From Streptomyces sp. NBC_01304 (GTDB lineage Bacteria > Actinomycetota > Actinomycetes > Streptomycetales > Streptomycetaceae), in contig NZ_CP109055.1 of assembly GCF_035975855.1 (NCBI RefSeq), positions 5,580,001 to 5,644,000 of the forward strand: a stretch of 64,000 nucleotides of DNA. The letters are read 5' to 3'. Position numbers and translations under genes: made by a program. Shown piece after piece: positions 54,271-64,000 of this stretch; position 1 is the first letter of the stretch; the number at the start of each line of letters is the position of its first letter. The notes under the pieces were generated by a model, which saw nothing but the letters and a program-made list of their open reading frames with translations, was not told where the DNA came from and made no database searches.

Positions 54271-55388
54271 ACGCGGCTCACCTCGCCTCCGGACACGGCA
54301 TAGCGCGTGCCCGTCAGTACGCCCGGCACGTCGTCGTCGACCGCCGCCGTCACCAGGACCTGCTCACCCGGAGCCACCAGCTCCGCGAGCCGCTCGCGCC
54401 GCCGCGCGTCCAGCTCGGCGAAGACGTCGTCGAGCACCAGGACCGGCTCATTGCCCTCGGCCCGCAGCAGGTCGTACGAGGCGAGGCGCAGGGCCAGCGC
54501 GTACGACCAGGACTCGCCATGGCTGGCGTACCCCTTCGCGGGCAACTGCCCGAGGTTCAGGAGCAGATCGTCGCGGTGCGGCCCGACCAGGGTCACGCCC
54601 CGCTCGATCTCCTGTTTGCGTACGTCGGCGAGTGCGGCCAGGACCTGCTCGTAGAGCTCCTCGCGCGTCAGCCCGGGGCCCTGTGCCGACGGCTTGTACT
54701 CCAGGGCGATCGGCCCGCCGCCGGGCGCCAGTTGCTCGTACGCCTTGTCGGCGAGCGGCTGCAGCGTGGCGATCAGGTCGAGCCGCTGGGCCAGCAACTC
54801 GGCGCCCACGCGCGCCAGATGCTGGTCCCAGACGTCCAGCGTGGACATGTCCATCGAGCGGCCGCCGTGCCTGCGGGCCATGGCGGCCGACTTCAGCAGG
54901 GTGTTGCGCTGCTTGAGGACGCGCTCGTAGTCGGAACGCACGCCCGCCATCCGCGGGGACCGGGCGGTAATCAGTTCGTCGAGGAAGCGCCGGCGCTCGC
55001 CGGGGTCGCCCTTGACCAGGGCGAGGTCCTCGGGCGCGAACAGGACCGTCCGGACGATTCCCAGTACGTCACGTGGCTTGACCTGCGAAGACCGGTTGAT
55101 GCGGGCGCGGTTGGCGCGCCCCGGGTTGAGCTCCAGCTCGACCAGCTGCTGTCGCTCGCCCTGCCGGACCGCGGCTCGGATGATCGCGCGGTCGGCGCCC
55201 ATGCGGACGAGCGGAGCGTCGGACGAGACCCGGTGGCTGCCGAGCGTGGCGAGATAGCCGACCGCCTCGACGAGGTTGGTCTTGCCCTGACCGTTGGGGC
55301 CCACGAACGCGGTGACGCCCGGGTCGAGTGGGACCTCGACCCGGCCGTACGAGCGGAAGTCGGCGAGCGACAGATGCGTGACGTGCAT
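54267..55388 (-). CDS. recF: DNA replication and repair protein RecF
   Basis: 373 residues. SMC-like ATPase: Walker [10 protein letters not shown] (about 30-38), [14 protein letters not shown] start, the ABC signature in [11 protein letters not shown] region and Walker [13 protein letters not shown]. RecF helps load RecA at single-strand gaps. The ATG at 55388 gives the conserved [15 protein letters not shown] start. Next gene downstream, DUF721, overlaps the stop. Confidence 0.96.
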   Translation of the reverse strand: MHVTHLSLADFRSYGRVEVPLDPGVTAFVGPNGQGKTNLVEAVGYLATLGSHRVSSDAPLVRMGADRAIIRAAVRQGERQQLVELELNPGRANRARINRSSQVKPRDVLGIVRTVLFAPEDLALVKGDPGERRRFLDELITARSPRMAGVRSDYERVLKQRNTLLKSAAMARRHGGRSMDMSTLDVWDQHLARVGAELLAQRLDLIATLQPLADKAYEQLAPGGGPIALEYKPSAQGPGLTREELYEQVLAALADVRKQEIERGVTLVGPHRDDLLLNLGQLPAKGYASHGESWSYALALRLASYDLLRAEGNEPVLVLDDVFAELDARRRERLAELVAPGEQVLVTAAVDDDVPGVLTGTRYAVSGGEVSRV

Positions 55389-55443
55389 TTCTGGGCGCCG
55401 ACCTCCCCCGGCTGCTGTGCACATGACGCGCACAGCCTGTGGA

Positions 55444-56319
55444 CTAGTTCTTCTCGACCGCGTGGCCGCCGAACTGATTGCGCAGCGCCGCGATCATCTT
55501 CATCTGCGGCGAGTCCTCCTGGCGCGAGGCGAAGCGCGCGAAGAGGGACGCGGTGATCGCGGGCAGCGGCACGGCGTTGTCGATGGCGGCTTCCACAGTC
55601 CAGCGGCCTTCGCCGGAGTCCTGTGCATAACCCTTGAGCTTGGCCAGGTGCTCGTCATCGTCCAGGGCGTTGACCGCGAGGTCGAGCAGCCAGGAGCGGA
55701 TGACCGTGCCCTCCTGCCAGCTGCGGAACACCTCACGGACGTCGGTCACCGACTCGACGGCCTCGAGCAGCTCCCAGCCCTCGGCGTAGGCCTGCATCAT
55801 CGCGTACTCGATGCCGTTGTGGACCATCTTCGCGAAGTGCCCGGCGCCGACCTTGCCGGCGTGCACGGAGCCGAACTCGCCCTCGGGCTTGAGGGCGTCG
55901 AAGACCGGCTGCACCTTGGCGACGTCGGCCTTGTCGCCGCCGTACATCAGCGCATAGCCGTTCTCCAGGCCCCAGACGCCGCCGGAGACGCCGCAGTCGA
56001 CGAAGCCGATGCCCTTGGCGGCGAGCTCCGCCGCGTGCTTCTCGTCGTCCGTCCAGCGGGAGTTGCCGCCGTCCACGACGACGTCGCCGGGCTCGAGCAT
56101 CGAGGCCAGGTCGTCGATCGTGGACTGCGTCGCTTCGCCGGCCGGGACCATGACCCAGACCACGCGGGGGCCCTTCAGCTTGCCCACAAGCTCCTGCAGG
56201 CTGTGGACATCCGCGAGGTCCGGGTTGCGGTCGTATCCGATGACGGTGTGGCCTGCGCGGCGGATGCGCTCGCGCATGTTGCCGCCCATCTTGCCGAGAC
56301 CGACGAGACCGAGCTCCAT
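55444..56319 (-). CDS. gnd: 6-phosphogluconate dehydrogenase (decarboxylating), short form
   Basis: 291 residues, the short GND class. NAD(P)-binding [12 protein letters not shown] at the N-terminus, [13 protein letters not shown], and catalytic [24 protein letters not shown]. It makes ribulose 5-phosphate in the pentose phosphate route. Its location between dnaN and recF is a known Streptomyces peculiarity. The C-terminal tail present in long forms is absent. Confidence 0.95.
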   Translation of the reverse strand: MELGLVGLGKMGGNMRERIRRAGHTVIGYDRNPDLADVHSLQELVGKLKGPRVVWVMVPAGEATQSTIDDLASMLEPGDVVVDGGNSRWTDDEKHAAELAAKGIGFVDCGVSGGVWGLENGYALMYGGDKADVAKVQPVFDALKPEGEFGSVHAGKVGAGHFAKMVHNGIEYAMMQAYAEGWELLEAVESVTDVREVFRSWQEGTVIRSWLLDLAVNALDDDEHLAKLKGYAQDSGEGRWTVEAAIDNAVPLPAITASLFARFASRQEDSPQMKMIAALRNQFGGHAVEKN

Positions 56320-56421
56320 CAGTGCTGTTCCTTAGTGAGACTGTGCGGTTTCGGGCCGTTCGTACCCACGTCCGAGCCTACGCCGGGACCTTCGGGCACA
56401 CCTGTCGGCCCGTACCGCTCA

Positions 56422-56447
56422 GCTGTGCGGCGAAACCGCCGCACAGC
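56422..56447 (-). terminator. Hairpin after dnaN
   Basis: GCTGTGCGGCG and CGCCGCACAGC pair perfectly around AAAC, nine bases beyond the dnaN stop. Confidence 0.75.
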
Positions 56448-56455
56448 CCCTGGCC

Positions 56456-57586
56456 TCAGCCGCTGAGTCGCACCGGCATGATCAGGTACTTGTACGCGTC
56501 GTCCGCCTCGGCATCCACCGCGGGCCGGCCGCTGAGCAGCGCGGGTTTGGTGGACGTCGTGAAGGACAGCTGCGCGGCCGGGGAGTCGATCGCGCTCAGG
56601 CCGTCGAGCAGGAACGTCGGGTTGAAGGCGATCGAGACGTCGTCGCCCTCGAGCTGGGCGTCGACCCTTTCCACAGCCTGTGCGTCGTCGCTGGAGCCGG
56701 CCTCCAGGATCAGCACGCCCTGCTCGAAGCTGAGCCGCACCGGGGTGTTCCGCTCGGCCACCAGGGCCACGCGCTTCACGGCCTCGACGAACGGGGCGGT
56801 CTCGATGACCGCGACCGAGTTGAACTCCGTCGGGAAGAGCGTCTTGTACTTGGGCAGGTCGCCCTCGAGCAGACGCGTGGTCGTCCGGCGGCCGGCGCCC
56901 TCGAAGCCGATCAGACCCTCGCCCGCGCCAGAGCTGGACAGGGCGATAGTCACGCTGTCGCCGCTGGTCAGCGACTTGGCGGTGTCGAGCAGGGTCTTCG
57001 CGGGCACCAGGGCGACCGCGGAGATGTCCGGCACCTCGGGCTTCCACAGGAACTCGCGGACCGCGAAGCGGTAGCGGTCGGTGGAGGCCAGCGTGACCGT
57101 GTCGCCCTCGATCTCGATGCGCACACCGGTGAGCACCGGCAGCGTGTCGTCACGACCGGCGGCGATGGCCACCTGGGCGGCGGCGGAGGCGAAGACCTCA
57201 CCGGGCACGGTGCCGGTGGCGGTCGGCATCTGCGGCAGCGCCGGGTACTCCTCCACAGGCAGGGTGTGGAGTGTGAATCGCGAGGAGCCGCAGACCACGG
57301 TGGCGCGTACACCGTCTGTGGAAATCTCGACCGGCCTGTTGGGGAGGGCGCGGCAGATGTCCGCGAGCAGCCGCCCGGAGACGAGAACGCTGCCGTCCTC
57401 CTCGACCTCGGCCTCCACCGAGACCCGTGCCGACACCTCGTAGTCGAAGCCGGAGAGGCTCAGTGCGCCGTCCTCCGCCTTCAGGAGCAGGCCGGCCAGG
57501 ACAGGCGCCGGCGGTCGGGCAGGGAGGCTACGAGCCGCCCAGGCCACTGCCTCCGCCAGTACGTCGCGCTCTACCCGGATCTTCAC
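56456..57586 (-). CDS. dnaN: DNA polymerase III beta sliding clamp
   Basis: 376 residues, three clamp domains. Start VKIRVERDVLAEAVAWAARS, middle RDDTLPVLTGVRIEIEGD, and the C-terminal YKYLIMPVRLSG that lines the partner pocket. It tethers the replicase to DNA. The GTG at 57586 gives the canonical start; a longer open frame upstream runs into oriC and is not coding. Confidence 0.96.
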   Translation of the reverse strand: MKIRVERDVLAEAVAWAARSLPARPPAPVLAGLLLKAEDGALSLSGFDYEVSARVSVEAEVEEDGSVLVSGRLLADICRALPNRPVEISTDGVRATVVCGSSRFTLHTLPVEEYPALPQMPTATGTVPGEVFASAAAQVAIAAGRDDTLPVLTGVRIEIEGDTVTLASTDRYRFAVREFLWKPEVPDISAVALVPAKTLLDTAKSLTSGDSVTIALSSSGAGEGLIGFEGAGRRTTTRLLEGDLPKYKTLFPTEFNSVAVIETAPFVEAVKRVALVAERNTPVRLSFEQGVLILEAGSSDDAQAVERVDAQLEGDDVSIAFNPTFLLDGLSAIDSPAAQLSFTTSTKPALLSGRPAVDAEADDAYKYLIMPVRLSG

Positions 57587-58381
57587 CGTAAGCCGCCTCC
57601 TGCTGATGCCTGGCTGCTCGCCCTGCTGGTCTTCGTGATCTGTCTGTTCTTGGTTGGCGGATCCCCAGGGTGGGGAGAACGCCGGGGACCAGTCTGACGT
57701 ACGGCACCGACACTCGGTGCGGGTCGGGGTCAAGTCGCGACGAGCGGTCAGGCGAGCTCCGAGCTCGAGTTGTGCACAGGCCCCACTTCGAGGCGAATTC
57801 CCAGCTCTCTCTACTTGGTCGTAGTAGTAGGGGCTGTGGAAACGGTGGAAAACCTCGTATGCGCAGGTCAGACCCACTTTTTTGTCCACCGCGCCTGTGG
57901 GTGGAGGCAGTGGAAAACCCCTGGCATCTGTGGAGAACGGAAAGTTCTGCACAGGCGGTGCACAGGCAGGGCCGACTTCTCCCCAGCGCTGTCCCCAGGT
58001 TTTCCCGGCTTCCCCACAGCCCAACCGAGCCCCTCGGTGTGACGCCTTTCACTCGACCCGGTGAGAGGGCGCGTTGCGTTGCCGAACAGTGGACAGCCGT
58101 GTGGAGAAGCTGGGGACAACTGCTCGATCCCTGTGGGCCGCCGGTGGACAACGCGGTGACGAGATCACGGGCGCGTACATCTTCCACAGCCTGTGGAGAT
58201 CTTTTGTCCACGAATCCACAAGCGTCTGACCTGGGTTGATGACCCGTCAACAGGGTTGCCTGTGGACGCAGTATGGACAACTTCCCAGTCCCCAGGGTGT
58301 GGACGGGGATTCAGGCACAAATCTGTGGAGAACTGGCCTGATCCACAAGGGAATCGAACACCGGGTGCCGGCGCCGAGCGT
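57587..58381. other. oriC: Chromosomal replication origin oriC with multiple DnaA boxes
   Basis: The large non-coding dnaN-dnaA gap. Boxes include TTGTGCACA 57770-57778, TTGTCCACC 57882-57890, TTCTCCACA (minus) at 57929-57937, 58100-58108 and 58324-58332, TTGTCCCCA (minus) 58111-58119, TTGTCCACC (minus) 58143-58151, TTGTCCACG 58204-58212 and TTGTCCATA (minus) 58272-58280, with other two-mismatch copies. As is known for Streptomyces, there are many boxes and no marked AT-rich run. Confidence 0.93.
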
Positions 58382-58384
58382 GTG

Positions 58385-58519
58385 GCGGGCACGCTTCGAG
58401 GGCATGTCGGGCTGTCAAAGCGCGCGTGCAGGGCCGTCGAAGCGTGCCCGCAGGGCCGTCGAAGGGCGCGTGCGAGGCCGTTGAAGAGCACCTGCCGCGC
58501 TGTCGGGGCACGCAAAAGG
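58385..58519. repeat. Five phased 22-bp direct repeats plus inverted partial copy beside oriC
   Basis: Units start at 58410, 58432, 58454, 58476 and 58498, each exactly 22 bp, with the core GGCCGTCGAAG in copies two and three and GGCTGTCAAAG or GGCCGTTGAAG in others; the fifth is degenerate. At 58385-58403 a 19-base inverted copy of unit two occurs with one mismatch. The array lies between oriC boxes and the dnaA terminator. Confidence 0.82.
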
Positions 58520-58546
58520 CGCCCCGGAATCGCGTCCCGGAGCGCC
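58514..58546 (-). terminator. Terminator of dnaA
   Basis: Read on minus, GGCGCTCCGG pairs with CCGGGGCGCC (one mismatch) and is followed by TTTT. Confidence 0.75.
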
Positions 58547-58584
58547 CTGCGGAGCCGGCCGTCTGTTGCTGTCCGCCGCTTCTG

Positions 58585-60531
58585 TCAGCCGTTCTTGATG
58601 CGGTTGGTCAGCTCGGTCACCTGGTTGTAGATGGAGCGCCGCTCGGCCATCAGCGCCCGGATCTTGCGGTCCGCGTGCATGACGGTCGTGTGGTCGCGGC
58701 CGCCGAACTGCGCGCCGATCTTCGGCAGCGAGAGGTCGGTCAGCTCACGGCACAGATACATCGCGATCTGCCGGGCCGTCACCAGGACGCGGCTGCGCGA
58801 GGAGCCGCACAGGTCGTCCACCGTGAGCCCGAAGTAGTCGGCGGTGGCGGCCATGATGGCCGTCGCGGTGATCTCCGGTGCCGCGTCCTCGCCGCCCGGG
58901 ATCAGGTCCTTGAGGACGATCTCGGTGAGACCGAGATCCACCGGCTGCCGGTTGAGGCTCGCGAAGGCCGTCACCCGGATCAGCGCGCCCTCGAGCTCGC
59001 GGATGTTGCGCGAGATCCGGGACGCGATGAACTCGAGCACCTCCGGCGGGGCGTTGAGCTGCTCCTGCACCGCCTTCTTACGGAGGATCGCGATACGCGT
59101 CTCCAGCTCCGGCGGCTGTACGTCGGTGATCAGGCCCCACTCGAACCGGTTGCGCAACCGGTCCTCCAGGGTCACCAGCTGCTTGGGCGGTCGGTCGCTG
59201 CTGAGCACGATCTGCTTGTTGGCGTTGTGGAGCGTATTGAAGGTGTGGAAGAACTCCTCCTGCGTCGACTCCTTGTCCGCGAGGAACTGGATGTCGTCGA
59301 CAAGGAGGATGTCCATCTCGCGGTACCGCTTGCGGAAGCTGTCGCCCTTGCCGTCGCGGATCGAGTTGATGAACTCGTTGGTGAACTCCTCGGAGCTCAC
59401 GTACCGCACCCGCGTGCCGGGGTAGAGGCTGCGCGCGTAGTGGCCGATGGCATGCAGCAGGTGCGTCTTGCCGAGGCCCGACTCCCCATAGATGAAGAGG
59501 GGGTTGTACGCCTTCGCGGGCGCCTCGGCGACGGCGACCGCGGCGGCATGCGCGAAGCGGTTCGAGGCGCCGATGACGAAGGTGTCGAAGAGGTACTTCG
59601 GGTTCAGGCGCGCGGTGGGCTCGCCGGGACCGGTCGCCGGCGCGGGCTGTGCGGCCAGCGGGCCGGGGGCGCCGCCCGAGGAGGAGCGCGGTGGGGCGCC
59701 GTGGCCGCTCCGGTCGCCGGGGGACCGGTGGTCCGGGTGGCTGCCCGGTCCGTTGCGGCCGCCGCGGCCCGCGGGCGGCTCGGAGTGGTCCCGACGCTCG
59801 GGGCGCTGCTGCTCGTACGGGGAGCGGTCCTGCTGCTCGTACGAGGGGCGCTCGGGCTGCTGCCGGTAGTCGTGCTGCGGCTGCTGCGAGGACGGCGATG
59901 CGTACGGGTCGCGTTCGGGGAAGCCGAGGCGGGGCTGCTGCCAGCCGTAGTCGTCCTGTGTCGGCCGCGGCCAGGCGCCGGGTGCGGGGCGCTGGTAATC
60001 GGGGTAGGCGGGGCGCGCGGTCGGGAGCTGGTCGTCGTGCGGGCCCTGGTGCTGGTCCGGGCGGCCGGTGGGTCCGTCGTCGCGGCGGCCGTAGCTCTCG
60101 TACTGGTCCCGCTGGTCCCGGTTGTCGCGGCCCTGGCCGGGCTCCTCGTAGCGCGGCTGGTCCTCGTAGCGGCTCTGCGGCCGTAGGCCGTCCTGGGGCC
60201 CCTGGTCCTCGTACCGCGGCACCGGAGGCGCGGGCGGCGTCGGAGCGGGCTCCCCGACGGAGTCGTCGACCGTGATGGCGATGCGGATCGGGCGGCCGCA
60301 CTCCCGGCTCAGGGTCTCGCTGACGATGGGCGCGAGCCGACCCTCCAGGACCCCCTTGGCGAACTCGTTCGGCACCGCGAGCAGAGCGGTGTCGGCGACC
60401 AGAGCCAGCGGCTGGCAGCGCTTGATCCAGATCTCGTCCTTCGCCTCGACTCCCTGACCGCGTCCTTCGCCGAGGAGATGTTCCAGCACTCGTGGCCACA
60501 CTGCGGCAAGATCGGCAGGTACGTCAGCCAC
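58585..60531 (-). CDS. dnaA: Chromosomal replication initiator DnaA
   Basis: 648 residues. Domain I (about 1-90), a very long Pro/Gln/Arg-rich domain II (about 95-310) typical of Streptomyces, domain III AAA+ with Walker A GESGLGKT and Walker [10 protein letters not shown], and domain IV with the DnaA-box reader [32 protein letters not shown]. The GTG at 60531 gives [17 protein letters not shown]; an ATG nine codons upstream is less likely. Autoregulated through the DnaA box upstream. Confidence 0.97.
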   Translation of the reverse strand: MADVPADLAAVWPRVLEHLLGEGRGQGVEAKDEIWIKRCQPLALVADTALLAVPNEFAKGVLEGRLAPIVSETLSRECGRPIRIAITVDDSVGEPAPTPPAPPVPRYEDQGPQDGLRPQSRYEDQPRYEEPGQGRDNRDQRDQYESYGRRDDGPTGRPDQHQGPHDDQLPTARPAYPDYQRPAPGAWPRPTQDDYGWQQPRLGFPERDPYASPSSQQPQHDYRQQPERPSYEQQDRSPYEQQRPERRDHSEPPAGRGGRNGPGSHPDHRSPGDRSGHGAPPRSSSGGAPGPLAAQPAPATGPGEPTARLNPKYLFDTFVIGASNRFAHAAAVAVAEAPAKAYNPLFIYGESGLGKTHLLHAIGHYARSLYPGTRVRYVSSEEFTNEFINSIRDGKGDSFRKRYREMDILLVDDIQFLADKESTQEEFFHTFNTLHNANKQIVLSSDRPPKQLVTLEDRLRNRFEWGLITDVQPPELETRIAILRKKAVQEQLNAPPEVLEFIASRISRNIRELEGALIRVTAFASLNRQPVDLGLTEIVLKDLIPGGEDAAPEITATAIMAATADYFGLTVDDLCGSSRSRVLVTARQIAMYLCRELTDLSLPKIGAQFGGRDHTTVMHADRKIRALMAERRSIYNQVTELTNRIKNG

Positions 60532-60917
60532 AGGGCACGCTCTCTCACGGGGTCCCACGAAGGTGTGGTTCTTGGGACGGGCGGGATAAAAATCGGATGG
60601 CGCGGAGGGAAGGGAACGAATCGGAGTTCAGCCACGGTAGTCAGGGCGACCGCTGCGGTTCAAGTTGTTGTCCACAGGCTGTGCACAGTGTCCCCCACCG
60701 CACCGCCGGTTTGACCGGATGGCGTAGCCGCGCGTACCGTAACCAGGTCGAGTTGTCGATGGCTGCTGCCGCCTGCCTCCGATGGGCATGGATCGCGGTC
60801 TCTGATCATTCAGAGTCGTGAAAGCGGTGCACTCGGGCGTATTGCGAGCTCCTCGCGGGCGCACGGTGACAGCCAAGCGACGCCCCGCCGTCATCCGATC
60901 ATTTCTGGAGCCCCCGA
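60532..60917. promoter_or_regulatory. dnaA / rpmH divergent promoter region with DnaA boxes
   Basis: 386 bases. TTGTCCACA at 60668-60676 is a perfect box and the adjacent CTGTGCACAG at 60679-60688 is a related palindrome, fitting known dnaA autoregulation in Streptomyces. CTCTGA-TCAT-TCAGAG at 60800-60815 is a perfect inverted repeat nearer rpmH. Confidence 0.75.
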
Positions 60918-61055
60918 GTGAGCAAGCGCACCTTCCAGCCGAACAACCGTCGTCGCGCGAAGACCCACGGCTTCCGGCTGCGGATGCGTACCCGTGCCGG
61001 CCGCGCCGTCCTGGCGTCCCGCCGTGGCAAGGGTCGCGCCCGCCTTTCCGCCTGA
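60918..61055 (+). CDS. rpmH: Large ribosomal subunit protein bL34
   Basis: 45 residues, strongly basic: [20 protein letters not shown], then [20 protein letters not shown]. This is the standard L34 sequence next to dnaA. GTG start with GGAG eight bases upstream. Followed 19 bases later by rnpA. Confidence 0.97.
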   Translation: MSKRTFQPNNRRRAKTHGFRLRMRTRAGRAVLASRRGKGRARLSA

Positions 61056-61074
61056 TCTAACAGGTCATGACGTC

Positions 61075-61446
61075 GTGCTGCCTACCGACAACCGGCTGAG
61101 GCGGCGCGAAGACTTCGCGACCGCGGTACGACGAGGACGCCGGGCAGGACGCCCGCTACTCGTCGTCCATCTACGCAGCGGTGCCACGGACCCGCACGCG
61201 CCTGGGGAGAGCGTTCCCCCGACGCGTGCGGGTTTCGTCGTGAGCAAGGCCGTGGGTGTAGCGGTCGTACGCAACCTGGTGAAGCGACGCCTTCGCCACT
61301 TGATGCGAGAACGACTGGCCCAGCTGCCCCCCGGTAGCCTGGTAGTCGTACGAGCGCTGCCCGGAGCGGGCGACGCCGACCAAGCTCAGCTGGCCCGAGA
61401 CCTGGATGCCGCCCTTCAGCGGCTGCTGGGAGGGGGCGCGCGATGA
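61075..61446 (+). CDS. rnpA: Ribonuclease P protein component
   Basis: 123 residues. [20 protein letters not shown] starts the fold; [27 protein letters not shown] is the RNR signature that contacts RNase P RNA. The protein helps cleave 5' leaders of tRNA precursors. GTG at 61075; ends with an ATGA overlap with yidD. Confidence 0.95.
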   Translation: MLPTDNRLRRREDFATAVRRGRRAGRPLLVVHLRSGATDPHAPGESVPPTRAGFVVSKAVGVAVVRNLVKRRLRHLMRERLAQLPPGSLVVVRALPGAGDADQAQLARDLDAALQRLLGGGAR

Positions 61447-61778
61447 AGTACCCATTGCTTGCACTGATCAAGCTCTACCAGTGGACCATCAGCCCGTTGC
61501 TGGGGCCGGTGTGCAAGTACTACCCGTCGTGCTCCCACTATGGCTTCCAAGCCATCGACCGGCATGGCGCGGTCAAGGGGACGGCACTCACCGCGTGGCG
61601 CATCCTGCGGTGCAATCCGTGGTCGCACGGTGGTGTCGACCATGTGCCGCAGCGAAAGCGTCCGCGGTGGCACGAAATGCTGCGTAACGCCTGGCGTACC
61701 AAGGGCGGGCACTCCGCTGCTGAGGACAAGCAGTCCAGCCCTGCCGCCGAGACCTCGCCCCACGCTCAAGGAGCCTGA
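61443..61778 (+). CDS. yidD: Membrane protein insertion efficiency factor YidD
   Basis: 111 residues. [36 protein letters not shown] and [17 protein letters not shown] are the conserved YidD (DUF37) motifs with three Cys. It is a membrane-associated helper of YidC insertion. A 30-residue polar tail follows the domain. ATG start overlaps rnpA. Confidence 0.95.
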   Translation: MKYPLLALIKLYQWTISPLLGPVCKYYPSCSHYGFQAIDRHGAVKGTALTAWRILRCNPWSHGGVDHVPQRKRPRWHEMLRNAWRTKGGHSAAEDKQSSPAAETSPHAQGA

Positions 61779-61781
61779 TTA

Positions 61782-63101
61782 GTGGACACGATTGCCAGTC
61801 TGTTCAGCTTTATCACCACACCCGTTTCCTGGGTCATCGTCCAGTTCCACTCGCTGTACGGGAAGATCTTCGGTCCCGACACGGGCTGGGCCTGGGGCTT
61901 GTCCATCGTGTCCCTGGTGGTTCTCATCCGGATCTGCCTGATCCCGCTCTTCGTGAAGCAGATCAAGGCCACTCGCGGTATGCAGACGCTGCAGCCCGAG
62001 ATGAAGAAGATCCAGGAGCGCTACAAGAACGACAAGCAGCGCCAGTCCGAAGAGATGATGAAGCTGTACAAGGAGACGGGTACCAACCCGCTCTCCTCGT
62101 GCCTTCCCATCTTGGCGCAGTCGCCGTTCTTCTTTGCCCTGTACCACGTGCTGAACGGCATCGCGTCGAACAAGGAGATCGGCTTCATCGACGGGCCGCT
62201 CCTGGCGAGCGCCCAGAAGGCCCACATCTTCGGTGCTCCGCTGGCCGCGAAGTTCATGGACAGCACGGAGAAGGTCGAAGCCCTCGGCGCCACGCTGATG
62301 GACGTCCGCGTCGTCACCGCGATCATGATCGTGATGATGTCGTTCTCGCAGTTCTACACGCAGCGCCAGCTGATGACGAAGAACGTCGACATGACGGTGA
62401 AGACGCCGTTCATGCAGCAGCAGAAGATGCTGATGTACGTCTTCCCGGTCATCTTCGCCGTGTTCGGCATCAACTTCCCCGTCGGTGTTCTCGTCTACTG
62501 GCTGACCACCAACGTGTGGACCATGGGCCAGCAGATGTACGTCATCCGCCAGAACCCCACCCCGGGCAGCAAGGCGCAGGAGGCTTACCTCGACCGCCTG
62601 AAGGACAAGCTCGTCCGGCACGAGGGCGGCAAGATGCGACGCAGCGAGCGGAACGTCGCCAAGCTGATCGTTGCCAAGGACATCAAGGACCGCAAGGAAG
62701 CCGAGCGCAAGTTCATCACCGGTCTGCGGGGCGAGGGGCTGGCCGTACAGCCTGACGGCCTCGTGGTGAAGAGCGACTCGTCCGTCGCGGTGCTCGACGC
62801 CGACGGCGACGCGCCGGCCGGCGGCCCCGCCAAGCGCCAGCAGCCCAAGCGGCAGAGCAAGTCCCAGCGCCAGTCCGGCGCGGCCAAGAGCGACCCGGCC
62901 GAGCAGGACTCTCCCGAGACGGTCGGCAAGACCTCGCTGGAGAAGTCCGACGAGCCGCAGGACGCCAAGGCCGAGGAGCCACAGGACGCCAAGCCCCAGG
63001 CCAAGGCCGCGGCCGGCAAGACCGGCACCGGAACCCGCAGCAAAGCCAAGTCCGGACAGCGCAAGGGCCAGCAGCGGCCCAAGCACCCGTCCAAGAAGTA
63101 A
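61782..63101 (+). CDS. yidC: Membrane protein insertase YidC
   Basis: 439 residues. Five membrane helices of the YidC/Oxa1 fold: [76 protein letters not shown] and [20 protein letters not shown]. The catalytic Arg lies in RICLIPLF. A cytosolic C-terminal third is Lys/Gln/Glu-rich and repeats [20 protein letters not shown] start three bases beyond yidD. Confidence 0.96.
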   Translation: MDTIASLFSFITTPVSWVIVQFHSLYGKIFGPDTGWAWGLSIVSLVVLIRICLIPLFVKQIKATRGMQTLQPEMKKIQERYKNDKQRQSEEMMKLYKETGTNPLSSCLPILAQSPFFFALYHVLNGIASNKEIGFIDGPLLASAQKAHIFGAPLAAKFMDSTEKVEALGATLMDVRVVTAIMIVMMSFSQFYTQRQLMTKNVDMTVKTPFMQQQKMLMYVFPVIFAVFGINFPVGVLVYWLTTNVWTMGQQMYVIRQNPTPGSKAQEAYLDRLKDKLVRHEGGKMRRSERNVAKLIVAKDIKDRKEAERKFITGLRGEGLAVQPDGLVVKSDSSVAVLDADGDAPAGGPAKRQQPKRQSKSQRQSGAAKSDPAEQDSPETVGKTSLEKSDEPQDAKAEEPQDAKPQAKAAAGKTGTGTRSKAKSGQRKGQQRPKHPSKK

Positions 63102-63116
63102 GAAGGAGTCCATCCC

Positions 63117-63632
63117 GTGACGGACGGCACCACCACCGAAGCCCCTGCTGAGGCCGGCGACACCCTGACCCGCCTCGAGCAGGAGGGCGAGATCGCGGCG
63201 GACTACCTCGAGGGTCTGCTGGACATCGCCGACCTCGACGGCGACATCGACATGGACGTCGAGGCCGATCGGGCCGCTGTCTCGATCATCAGCGACTCCG
63301 GCGGCCGCGACCTGCAGAAGCTGGTCGGCCGCGAGGGCGAGGTGCTCGAAGCACTTCAGGAGCTGACCCGTCTCGCGGTGCACCGAGAGACGGGGGACCG
63401 CAGCCGGCTGATGCTGGACATCGCGGGCTACCGTGCCAAGAAGCGCCAGGAGCTTTCTGAAATCGGCGCCAAGGCGGCGGCCGAGGTGAAGAGCAGCGGC
63501 GAGCCGGTCAAGCTCCAGCCGATGACGCCCTTCGAGCGCAAGGTCGTACACGACGCGGTCAAGTCCGCCGGGCTGCGCAGCGAGTCTGAGGGCGAGGAGC
63601 CGCAGCGCTTCGTCGTCGTGCTCCCTGCCTGA
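63117..63632 (+). CDS. jag: Jag/KhpB-type R3H and KH-domain RNA-binding protein
   Basis: 171 residues. A KH domain (about 60-105: SDSGGRDLQKLVGREGEVLEA with GREGE as the GXXG equivalent) and a C-terminal R3H domain (RLMLDIAGYRAKKRQELSEI, MTPFERKVVHDAVKS) are present; the N-terminal Jag domain is absent, as in other actinobacteria. It binds small RNAs or mRNAs. GTG start after AAGGAG, 15 bases after yidC. A terminator follows. Confidence 0.93.
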   Translation: MTDGTTTEAPAEAGDTLTRLEQEGEIAADYLEGLLDIADLDGDIDMDVEADRAAVSIISDSGGRDLQKLVGREGEVLEALQELTRLAVHRETGDRSRLMLDIAGYRAKKRQELSEIGAKAAAEVKSSGEPVKLQPMTPFERKVVHDAVKSAGLRSESEGEEPQRFVVVLPA

Positions 63633-63648
63633 TCGGCACGCGTTTTCC

Positions 63649-63674
63649 GGCCCCGTCTGTTCGCAGGCGGGGCC
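63649..63674 (+). terminator. Terminator with UUCG loop after jag
   Basis: GGCCCCGTCTG and CAGGCGGGGCC pair (one G-U) around TTCG, followed by ATCTTTGT. Confidence 0.8.
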
Positions 63675-63728
63675 GATCTTTGTCAGCCTGATAGTCAGCA
63701 CCCAGTGCGGTACGGAAGGACGGTCCCC

Positions 63729-64000
63729 GTGACGGAGGCAGCAGAGCTCCCCCCGGCGCCGGAGCAGGCCCGGACGGTATTCGGCGAGCGTTTCGCGGAT
63801 GCGGTCCGGTATGCCGAGCTGCTGGCCGATGCCGGTGTGCGGCGTGGGCTGATCGGCCCCCGCGAGGTGCCCCGGTTGTGGGAGCGCCATCTGCTGAACT
63901 GCGCGGTGCTGTCCGAGGTCGTCCCTGAGGGGGTGACCGTGTGCGACGTCGGCTCCGGTGCGGGTCTGCCCGGCATCCCGCTGGCCCTGGTCCGTCCGGA
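63729..64000 (+). CDS. rsmG: 16S rRNA (guanine527-N7)-methyltransferase RsmG, 5' part
   Basis: First 90 codons only; the gene runs off the right edge. [39 protein letters not shown] and the SAM-binding [16 protein letters not shown] are characteristic of RsmG (GidB). GTG start at 63729; ribosome site GGAAGGACGG. The parA-parB operon usually follows in this order, outside the window. Confidence 0.94.
   Translation, partial: MTEAAELPPAPEQARTVFGERFADAVRYAELLADAGVRRGLIGPREVPRLWERHLLNCAVLSEVVPEGVTVCDVGSGAGLPGIPLALVRP

Noticed and set aside
56456..58024. Extended dnaN starting inside oriC
   Set aside because: Residues before 57586 read through DnaA boxes with no clamp homology; VKIRVERD is the usual start.
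58410..58519. Possible CRISPR-like array beside oriC
   Set aside because: The 22-bp units have no unique spacers between them; they are direct tandem repeats.
58193..60186. Frames crossing oriC and running antisense to dnaA (up to 586 codons)
   Set aside because: They begin in DnaA boxes and repeats and run antisense through dnaA; no homology is visible.
61779..63890. 703-codon open frame opposite yidC, jag and the start of rsmG
   Set aside because: It spans three real genes and two intergenic gaps in antisense; composition is shadow-like (Leu/Gly/His/Arg) and no domain is visible.

Overview
The window is about 64 kb of a high-GC actinobacterial chromosome, almost certainly Streptomyces, spanning the replication origin region. 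The evidence is: the order rsmG-jag-yidC-yidD-rnpA-rpmH / dnaA / oriC / dnaN-gnd-recF-DUF721-gyrB-gyrA; Streptomyces-type DnaA boxes (TTGTCCACA); two perfect parS palindromes (GTTTCACGTGAAAC); frequent GTG starts with GTGA/ATGA gene coupling; and lineage genes such as bpa (proteasome activator), crgA, a DLW-39 protein and class E sortases. Most genes between positions 1 and 25,000 and from 45,000 to 60,500 lie on the minus strand, which is co-directional with a fork leaving oriC leftward.

Layout. 1-600: a junction of two gene remnants (ABC permease and LuxR regulator). 642-6516: bpa, a secreted repeat protein, a quinone oxidoreductase, a K+ channel, moeA and a mobA-DUF6457 fusion. 6615-10929: a branched-chain 2-oxoacid dehydrogenase operon (E1alpha-E1beta-E2) divergent from its Lrp/AsnC regulator. 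10958-21794: a phenylacetate (paa) island with a TetR regulator, paaH, paaN and paaABCDE, interrupted by trmH, an HTTM protein and a DUF5819 protein. Three promoters (E1alpha, paaH/paaN, paaA) share an ACCG-N6-CGGT operator, and a 23-codon coupled reading frame lies between paaD and paaE. 21897-26315: an acyl-CoA dehydrogenase behind a KstR-like box, rhodanese, J-domain and DUF2252 proteins, and tRNA-Leu.

26656-34717 is the growth/division signalling operon fhaA-fhaB-pstP-ftsW/rodA-pbpA-pknB. 34839-39795 holds three class E sortases, a trpG-like gene, DUF881 and crgA. 39904-40124 is a cluster of five DnaA boxes about 18 kb from oriC. 40154-48726 holds rhomboid, cyclophilin, DUF5324, a parS, tRNA-Ala, an XRE protein, a PASTA-less Ser/Thr kinase, a secreted membrane protein, DLW-39, DUF6344, tRNA-Ile and DUF3566.

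48744-64000 is the origin block. oriC occupies the roughly 1-kb dnaN-dnaA gap with many DnaA boxes. Between those boxes and the dnaA terminator are five exactly phased 22-bp direct repeats plus an inverted partial copy, an iteron-like structure that I do not recognise. Right of dnaA, rpmH, rnpA, yidD, yidC, jag and the start of rsmG run on the plus strand.

The most interesting signals are the 22-bp repeats beside oriC, the shared paa/bkd operator, the paaD-paaE micro-ORF, the extra-origin DnaA cluster and a strong palindromic operator in front of the DLW-39 gene.
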